In this document: piece by piece, positions 54,431 to 59,590 of the stretch
How the letters are laid out: each line of letters starts with the position of its first letter
Numbering within the stretch: the stretch's first letter is position 1
Assembly (NCBI GenBank): GCA_007121075.1
Contig: SKMK01000058.1
Coordinates: forward strand, 1 to 59,590
DNA length: 59,590 nt
Reading direction: 5' to 3'
Source of the DNA: Syntrophomonadaceae bacterium
GTDB lineage: Bacteria > Bacillota > Dethiobacteria > DTU022
The notes under the pieces: model-generated
Told to the model about the DNA's origin: nothing
The model's input: the letters and a program-made list of their open reading frames with translations, nothing else
The model's database searches: none
Translations under genes and position numbers: made by a program

Positions 54431-54590
54431 GCACGGTCGCCTCCTTTATCTTTTCCTCTATCTTTTTCTCTTATCGCCAGTATTGTAACGCTGCTGTTTG
54501 AATAAAATCATAAAACTTAGGGCTTTCCCTGTCAAGGCTGTCACCCCGGTTCTTAGCGCCCGGAAGCACCGTTTGAGTTTTATGGGCGCT

Positions 54591-55517
54591 TTAGCTCTTG
54601 ATCTTAATAGCCCTGTGCAGCAGCTCAATTTCAACCGGAGCCCGGCCGGGCTGTTCCCCGTCCAGGTTTAAGAGGGCTTTCTCCGGAGATGTCACCGCTA
54701 TATTCTTACCCCGCATGAAAATGATCTTCGGGTTGCTCATATGTTTACCTTTGTAGACCCCGGGCAGGTTAATAAGTAAATCTTTCTTGTTCAACCCTTT
54801 TAAGATAATAATATCAAATAGGCCATCATCCATGCGCGATTCCGGGGCTATTTTCATACCGCCGCCAAAATAAGCGCCGTTGCCTATAACAACCGTGGTA
54901 ATATCACCCTCACACACCAGATCACCGTCAAGGGTAACAGCCATTTCTTTATTCCGGTACATTAGTAAACTGATCACGGTGCCCCATAAAAAAGAAATGA
55001 AGCCGCCCAAAGCCTTGCTGGTCCGGTTTACCCGTCCTACAATGTCTCCGTCCAGCCCCAGGCCGGCAATATTTATAAAATACCTGCTTTCTTTGATCCC
55101 CCGGTAATTGACATATGAAACCCGGCCAACATCGACAGGGCGCACAGGGCTGATCATGAGGTGCCTGGCCGCGCCGTTTAAATCCTTGGGAATGCCCAGG
55201 GTCCTGCTCAGATCGCTGCCCGTGCCGGTTGATATAAAACCAATCGCAACACTTTCGCGGATGGCCCTGTTCTCATGAAAAAACCCGTTTACGACTTCAT
55301 TGTTGGTTCCGTCTCCGCCGACCGAAACAACCAGTTCACAACCCTCCTGCAGGTAGCGGCGGGTAATTTCGGTCGCGTCTCCGGCTTTTTCAGTAAAACT
55401 GTATTTAAAAGTAAATCCTTCTTCTTTAAGGGCCGCAGCTATCTTCGGCCACCGTTTGGCGCCCAGGCCGCCTCCCGAAGCGGGGTTGACCACCACTGCG
55501 GCTTCTTTTAACCGCAA
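54591..55517 (-). CDS. Diacylglycerol/lipid kinase family protein (YegS/DgkB-like)
   Basis: Catalytic domain with VVNPASGGGLGAKRWPKI, VVSVGGDGTNNEVVNGFFHE (nucleotide-binding GGDGT) and GTGSDLSRTLGIPKD, plus a C-terminal beta domain (NGAYFGGGMKIAPESRMDDGLFDIIILKG). It phosphorylates a lipid such as diacylglycerol, at the membrane; the substrate is not decided. A TTG at 55517 has GAGGTG 6 nt upstream; a GTG three codons earlier overlaps that site. Confidence 0.9.
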   Translation of the reverse strand: MRLKEAAVVVNPASGGGLGAKRWPKIAAALKEEGFTFKYSFTEKAGDATEITRRYLQEGCELVVSVGGDGTNNEVVNGFFHENRAIRESVAIGFISTGTGSDLSRTLGIPKDLNGAARHLMISPVRPVDVGRVSYVNYRGIKESRYFINIAGLGLDGDIVGRVNRTSKALGGFISFLWGTVISLLMYRNKEMAVTLDGDLVCEGDITTVVIGNGAYFGGGMKIAPESRMDDGLFDIIILKGLNKKDLLINLPGVYKGKHMSNPKIIFMRGKNIAVTSPEKALLNLDGEQPGRAPVEIELLHRAIKIKS

Positions 55518-55664
55518 AGACTGCACCTCTTTTCATCTTCTGGTTGTTATAAAGCTGTATTGATTGTTATTACGGCAGGCTTACAGCAATGCCTTTATCC
55601 CAAACAGCGTGCACCTTCGTCATTATATCACAACCGGGCCAAAAACCCTTAATAGAAACTGGCT

Positions 55665-56090
55665 TTATTCTGCAATTAAACCTTCCACATACTGCTTTAC
55701 CAGGTCCCGGGTTTTCCTAAACCGCGCCAGCATTTCTTCTTCCGTCCCTTCACCATGCGAGGGATCTTCCAGGGGCCAGTGCCTCTTTTCCACTCCCGGT
55801 GGCACTACGGGACAGTTGTCGCGGGCATCACCGCAGAGAGTAATCAACAGATCAGCCCATTCCAGCATTTGCCGCTCAAGCCGGTCGGAAGACTGGCCGC
55901 TGATATCGATACCCGCTTCTTTCATGACTGCAATCGAATTGGGGTTAACCCCGGCCGGAGCAGTGCCGGCACTTTTAACTTCGAACCGGTCGCCGCCGAA
56001 GGCCCTCAGGAACCCTTCCGCCATCTGGCTGCGGACCGAATTGCCCGTACACAGGAACAACACTTTTTTCTTTTCTTCTTGAGCGCTCAT
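55665..56090 (-). CDS. arsC: Arsenate reductase, thioredoxin-coupled (LMW-PTP type)
   Basis: This enzyme reduces arsenate to arsenite. The P-loop VLFLCTGNSVRSQMAEG holds the nucleophile Cys14, and the redox relay Cys86 and Cys93 sit in LCGDARDNCPV. The acidic residue is in LEDPSHGEG. 141 residues. ATG at 56090 has GGAGGGATGGTA upstream; earlier in-frame codons are less likely. It is divergent from arsR and belongs to the arsenic locus. Confidence 0.95.
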   Translation of the reverse strand: MSAQEEKKKVLFLCTGNSVRSQMAEGFLRAFGGDRFEVKSAGTAPAGVNPNSIAVMKEAGIDISGQSSDRLERQMLEWADLLITLCGDARDNCPVVPPGVEKRHWPLEDPSHGEGTEEEMLARFRKTRDLVKQYVEGLIAE

Positions 56091-56165
56091 TACCATCCCT
56101 CCATAACTAAAAGCCAGGTTTAATAGCCACAAACGGTTTTACTTTTATGCTTTATAATTTATCAT

Positions 56166-56194
56166 ATTCTATCCGTTATAGCCTGTTATAGCAA
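56166..56194 (-). promoter_or_regulatory. Candidate arsC promoter
   Basis: TTGCTA, 17 nt, TAGAAT on the minus strand. A direct repeat GTTATAGC lies within it on the plus strand (GTTATAGCCTGTTATAGC). Confidence 0.5.
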
Positions 56195-56388
56195 TCAATA
56201 TAAAACAAAACTCAATCATAAACGGGTCTTACGTGAGGGGCATACTTAATGTTAAATCTAAGCAATAGCTTCAATCCCTGCTCTAACTTGACAGCGTTAG
56301 TTATATATTCGCAATCCTTGCCAAGCGCTATTTAATTAAGATGCAACGAAGCATTTTGGAGCGTTTTTTTCTTAAACAATTCGGCCTA

Positions 56389-56417
56389 TTGTCAGGAAGG
56401 ATGCTTTATGTTACTAT
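56389..56417 (+). promoter_or_regulatory. arsR promoter
   Basis: TTGTCA, 17 nt, TACTAT on the plus strand. The -10 lies inside the left arm of the inverted repeat below. Confidence 0.6.
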
Positions 56418-56444
56418 ATGATTGATTTTATATATAGTAACATA
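56407..56444. promoter_or_regulatory. Putative ArsR operator, 13-12-13 inverted repeat
   Basis: TATGTTACTATAT, 12-nt spacer, ATATAGTAACATA, perfectly complementary. It overlaps the arsR -10 and lies 30 nt before the arsR start, the expected place for ArsR autoregulation. No similar site was seen at arsC. Confidence 0.65.
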
Positions 56445-56473
56445 TGCTTTAACCCTGAAAGGAGGTGAACCGG

Positions 56474-56785
56474 ATGACTGAAACAAGATACCAGTACCAG
56501 GCCGAAATGCTAAAAGCCCTGGCCCATCCTACCAGGCTGCAGATCGTCGATCTATTGAAAGACGGCGAGGAATGCGTGTGCAAGATCGTTCCTGAACTGC
56601 AGATGGAGCAATCCAATGTGTCCCGGCACCTTAATATCCTGAAAAAAGAAGGCCTGGTTTCATCCCGGAAAGAAGGGCTGAAGGTTTTTTACCGGGTTAC
56701 TGATCCAAAGGTATTTGAGCTAATTAATGCCAGCTCCGAGCTGCTGAAAAATTACTGGGAGCGAAGGCAAAAAATGCTGGTTTAA
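56474..56785 (+). CDS. arsR: ArsR/SmtB-family metalloregulator
   Basis: A winged-helix repressor: LKALAHPTRLQIVDLLKDGEECVCKIVPELQMEQSNVSRHLNILKKEGLV is the family core (written in pieces: ALAHPTRLQIVDLL and QSNVSRHLNILKKEGL). The Cys-x-Cys pair at 34/36 (ECVCKI) lies in the classical As(III)/Sb(III) site at helix 3. ATG with AAGGAGGTGAAC upstream. It probably represses the redoxin-permease operon and its own gene until arsenite binds. Confidence 0.93.
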   Translation: MTETRYQYQAEMLKALAHPTRLQIVDLLKDGEECVCKIVPELQMEQSNVSRHLNILKKEGLVSSRKEGLKVFYRVTDPKVFELINASSELLKNYWERRQKMLV

Positions 56786-56924
56786 AAGCTTCGACTTGTT
56801 ATCACTGCAATAGCCGTACAGCTTATTCATAGGCAGCCCTGTTTTAACATCAGCAGGCTGTACCGGCATTATGTAATTTCACCGAAATATTTGTTTAATA
56901 AAACTTTGAAAGGAGTTGTTATTG

Positions 56925-57164
56925 ATGAAGATCAAGATTCTTGGACCCGGATGCAAAAACTGCGAAAAAATGGAACAGGAAGTAAAAAATGCATTGGCTG
57001 AATTGAATATACCTGCCGATGTCGAAAAAGTGGAAGATACAAACAAGATCATGGAATATGATGTCTTTATGACCCCTGGCCTGGTTATTAACGATAAAGT
57101 CAAAGCTTCCGGTAAAGTGCCAAAACTCGACCAGATCAAAAAGTGGATCGAGGAAGAACAATAA
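56925..57164 (+). CDS. Small thioredoxin-like redoxin (TM0996/MTH895 type)
   Basis: 79 residues starting MKIKILGPGCKNCEKME, with the CxxC motif CKNC, then a thioredoxin fold with the cis-Pro in VFMTPGLVINDK. This minimal family often pairs with DUF318-type permeases and ArsR regulators, as here. It may reduce ArsC or the permease. ATG with AAAGGAGTTGTT upstream. Confidence 0.9.
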   Translation: MKIKILGPGCKNCEKMEQEVKNALAELNIPADVEKVEDTNKIMEYDVFMTPGLVINDKVKASGKVPKLDQIKKWIEEEQ

Positions 57165-57201
57165 CCACTGATCCACTAATAACAGGCATATGTAATGTTT
57201 T

Positions 57202-57222
57202 CAGCCCGAACATTCCGGGCTG
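57202..57222 (+). promoter_or_regulatory. Hairpin before the permease gene
   Basis: CAGCCCG, 7 nt, CGGGCTG, right before the GAGGGAG ribosome binding site. It could modulate permease translation or transcription. Confidence 0.35.
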
Positions 57223-57241
57223 CAGAGGGAGTGTTTAATCA

Positions 57242-58417
57242 ATGGAAAACATGCGAAAACCAATCATCCTGGTCTTAGTTTTTATAGCCGCATATTTTAT
57301 CCCCTTTCAGCATCCTAATATCCAGGCTTCCATTATGGAAGCTTTTTTCCTGCTGCAGTATTATGTCCGCGAGCATGTTTTGCAAACCCTGATTCCGGCT
57401 TTCTTCATTGCCGGGGCAATCGCCAACTTCCTATCCCAGGGAGCGGTGATTAAGTACTTCGGGGGCGGGGCGCACAAAGTGCTTGCTTACTCGGTCGCCT
57501 CCGTATCCGGAAGCGTGCTGGCCGTTTGCTCCTGCACGGTACTGCCTCTCTTTGCCGGTATTTATAAAAAAGGAGCCGGCCTTGGCCCTGCTCTCGCTTT
57601 CCTTTATTCCGGGCCGGCCATTAACATCCTGGCCATCATCCTCACCGCCAGGGTCCTGGGCTGGGAGCTAGGTTTGGCCCGGGCCATAGGCGCCGTGATT
57701 TTCGCTATAGTTATCGGCTTGATTATGGCCCTGCTCTACAGGAAAGAAGACCGGGGCAGGACTGAATCACCTATGCAGGGTTTGGAAGACGAAGCTCCTG
57801 AAAAACGCAGCCAGCTGCAAAACCTGGCTTATTTCCTGGTCCTGATTTTAATCCTGGTCCTTGCCGCTTTGGGCAGGCCCGAGGAAGCCGCCGGGTTATG
57901 GTATGCAGTTTACCAGGCTAAATGGTACCTGGTGGCGGCTCTTTTAGTTTTACTCGGTTTTATGGTCTGGCGCTGGTTTGACCGGGAAGAACGGGTTTCC
58001 TGGGTCGAGTCTACGCGGGATTTTGCCCTCCAAATCCTTCCCCTGCTTTTCGCGGGAGTTGTGGCCGCCGGTTTTCTGATGGGCCGCCCGGAAAGCGACG
58101 CCGGTTTGATCCCCGTCCAATACATCGAAGCCCTGGTCGGGGGCAACAGTTTCCGGGCCAACCTGGTTGCTTCTGTTATCGGGGCGTTCATGTATTTTGC
58201 CACTTTAACAGAAGTCCCGATCCTGCAGGGCCTGCTTGGCTCCGGAATGGGACAGGGACCGGCCCTGGCCCTGCTGCTGGCCGGACCGGCCCTGAGCCTG
58301 CCTAACATGCTGGTTATCAGGAGCGTCCTCGGCACCCAAAAAACCATTATCTTTGTAGTCCTGGTGGCTATAATGGCTACCATTTCGGGGATGATTTTTG
58401 GTTCCATTATGTCCTAG
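57242..58417 (+). CDS. Permease of the DUF318/UPF0718 (ArsP-like) family
   Basis: 391 residues with about eight to ten membrane helices in two repeated halves. The first half holds the family motif SGSVLAVCSCTVLPLFAGIYKKGAGLGPALAFLYSGPAINI, seen here as CSCTVLPLFAG and FLYSGPAINI; the second repeat has TEVPILQGLLGSGMGQGPALALLLAGPALSLP. A cytoplasmic charged loop joins them. Members such as ArsP export trivalent organoarsenicals; the arsR and redoxin neighbours point to arsenic or antimony efflux, but the substrate is inferred. Confidence 0.88.
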   Translation: MENMRKPIILVLVFIAAYFIPFQHPNIQASIMEAFFLLQYYVREHVLQTLIPAFFIAGAIANFLSQGAVIKYFGGGAHKVLAYSVASVSGSVLAVCSCTVLPLFAGIYKKGAGLGPALAFLYSGPAINILAIILTARVLGWELGLARAIGAVIFAIVIGLIMALLYRKEDRGRTESPMQGLEDEAPEKRSQLQNLAYFLVLILILVLAALGRPEEAAGLWYAVYQAKWYLVAALLVLLGFMVWRWFDREERVSWVESTRDFALQILPLLFAGVVAAGFLMGRPESDAGLIPVQYIEALVGGNSFRANLVASVIGAFMYFATLTEVPILQGLLGSGMGQGPALALLLAGPALSLPNMLVIRSVLGTQKTIIFVVLVAIMATISGMIFGSIMS

Positions 58418-58444
58418 CCCTCTCAATATCTATGCAGTACAGAT

Positions 58445-58484
58445 AAAGGCCCTCCCCATTGAAGGCGGGGAGGGCCTTTTTGTC
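58445..58484 (+). terminator. Terminator of the arsR-redoxin-permease operon
   Basis: AAAGGCCCTCCCC, loop, GGGGAGGGCCTTT followed by TTGTCTT. It lies between converging genes and may act in both directions. Confidence 0.8.
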
Positions 58485-58535
58485 TTAAGATTTCTATATC
58501 GATTGGTTGACTCGACCATTCATCTTAAAAGGACA

Positions 58536-59590
58536 TTACCTTTCGTCCCCGGTCATCTTGTTAGTGTAGGCAGACAGTTTAGGGAACCAGCGGGCAGTTC
58601 TCAAGCAAATGGTCACCAGCGTTAACATGATCGGCACTTCAATCAGAACGCCCACTACTGTAGAGAGAGCAGCTCCTGAACCCAATCCGAATACGGTGAC
58701 CGCCGTAGCAATCGCCACTTCGAAGTGATTGCTGGCCCCGATCATGGAAGCTGGAGCCGCCTCTTCGTAGGTGAGCCCGATCAGCTTCGACAGCAGGTAA
58801 CCAATACTGAAAATGAAAAGGATCTGGACAATCAAAGGTATTGCAATCATAACCACGCCCAGCGGATTCTGTATAATAACCTCACCCTGGAGCATGAAAA
58901 GATATATCAAAGTAGCCAGAAGGGCTACAACAGAAATAGTGCCCATATGCTTTAAGAAAACCCGCTCATACCAGTCAATGCCCCGGGTTGCGATCAGCCT
59001 CTTGCGGGTAATGTATCCAGCAACCAGGGAAACCCCCACATAAAGCATAATGCTTAAGAAAATAGTCCAAAAAGGTATGGGCATTTCGGCAACATCCAAG
59101 AGAAAGTTGCCCAGTGGAGCATACAGGACCAGCATGGTCAGCGAGTTAATGGCCACCAGTACCAGGGTCAGGCCCATAAACCCCTTGGCCAGGTAACTGA
59201 AAACCAGGACCATGGCAGTACAGGGCGCGATGCCGAGAAGGATCATCCCGGCCATGTACTCGCCAGCCAATTCGTAACCAATATAAGGAGCCCAGATAAC
59301 GCGCATGAACAACCAGGCAAAAAAGAACATGCTGAAAGGTTTGATCAGCCAGTTAACGATCAGGGTTAAGACAACCGCCCGCGGGGCCTTCACCGCATTT
59401 ACAACTTCGCTGAAATCTATCTGCAGCATGATCGGGTACATCATGGCAAACAAGAAGATGGCAATTGGGATGTTTACCTGCGCTATCTGGATCTCACTTA
59501 AAGTCTCAGCCACACCAGGTATAACGCGGCCAAGTCCGACACCTACCAGTATGCATAATGCCACCCAAACGGAAAGATATTTGTGGAAAA
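58536..59590 (-). CDS. acr3: Arsenite efflux transporter Acr3, 5' end cut by window edge
   Basis: A ten-helix BART-superfamily carrier. The reading frame is open to the window end (FHKYLSVWVALCILVGV...), so the start lies outside. Key features are VNIPIAIFLFAMMYPIMLQIDF, the conserved Cys in LLGIAPCTAMVLVFSYLAKG, and GASNHFEVAIATAVTVFGLGSGAALSTVVGVLIEVPIML. It exports arsenite made by ArsC. It converges with the permease gene and lies on the same strand as arsC. Confidence 0.94.
   Translation of the reverse strand, partial: FHKYLSVWVALCILVGVGLGRVIPGVAETLSEIQIAQVNIPIAIFLFAMMYPIMLQIDFSEVVNAVKAPRAVVLTLIVNWLIKPFSMFFFAWLFMRVIWAPYIGYELAGEYMAGMILLGIAPCTAMVLVFSYLAKGFMGLTLVLVAINSLTMLVLYAPLGNFLLDVAEMPIPFWTIFLSIMLYVGVSLVAGYITRKRLIATRGIDWYERVFLKHMGTISVVALLATLIYLFMLQGEVIIQNPLGVVMIAIPLIVQILFIFSIGYLLSKLIGLTYEEAAPASMIGASNHFEVAIATAVTVFGLGSGAALSTVVGVLIEVPIMLTLVTICLRTARWFPKLSAYTNKMTGDER

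Noticed and set aside
54431-54590. T-box upstream of thrS
   Set aside because: The gap is short and has no GGGTGGTACCGCG-like core, so no T-box is present.
1-59590. CRISPR array, tRNA, rRNA, transposase or prophage
   Set aside because: No spaced direct repeats, cloverleaf sequences, rRNA segments or mobile-element proteins were seen on either strand by eye.

Overview
The window looks like the chromosome of an anaerobic, endospore-forming member of the Firmicutes (Bacillota), probably a clostridia-like lineage. The evidence is a spoVS gene, a SigI/RsgI pair, T-box leaders, an infC operon with an L20-type leader, the long rpmF-plsX-fab-rnc-smc-ftsY-ffh-rpsP-trmD-rplS-rnhB cluster, and an alternative (siroheme-dependent, radical SAM) heme pathway. 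Many exported proteins are strongly acidic, which would fit a salt- or alkali-exposed cell surface; this is inference. TTG start codons are frequent. No rRNA, tRNA, CRISPR array, insertion sequence or prophage was seen.

Left part (1-16.5 kb), accessory and surface or energy functions. A partial secreted subtilisin-like protease is followed by a SigI operon (sigI, rsgI, a DUF5667 protein, a lipoprotein) on the minus strand. That operon carries two nearly identical candidate SigI promoters. A multidomain cell-wall amidase lies divergently on the plus strand. Next is a compact heme operon ahbC-ahbD-ahbAB, with the two siroheme decarboxylase subunits fused. Two exported proteins, each with two FMN-binding domains, face a three-gene signalling cassette: a PhnD-like lipoprotein, a HAMP histidine kinase and a NarL-type regulator.

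Middle (16.7-38.3 kb), housekeeping genes on the minus strand. aroA sits under a T-box whose specifier reads as UUC (Phe). The fatty-acid, ribosome and secretion supercluster then runs, in transcription order, DUF177, rpmF, plsX, fabH, fabD, fabG, acpP, fabF, rnc, spoVS, smc, ftsY, ylxM, ffh, rpsP, khpA, rimM, trmD, rplS, lepB, rbgA, rnhB, yraN and a TIGR00725 protein. Its notable non-coding elements are a GNRA-capped hairpin between rpmF and plsX and a perfect 13-bp palindrome over the predicted ylxM transcription start.

Right part (38.3-59.6 kb). A small, possibly frameshifted gene lies before a NusG-domain-II protein. An orphan cheC and a PBP1A follow on the plus strand. On the minus strand are mutS2, a 3-methyladenine glycosylase, cvpA-zapA, pheST under a second Phe T-box, an rRNA methyltransferase, infC-rpmI-rplT with an AUU start and leader, thrS and a lipid kinase. 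The right edge is an arsenic locus: arsC, divergent arsR-redoxin-permease, and an acr3 gene cut by the window end.
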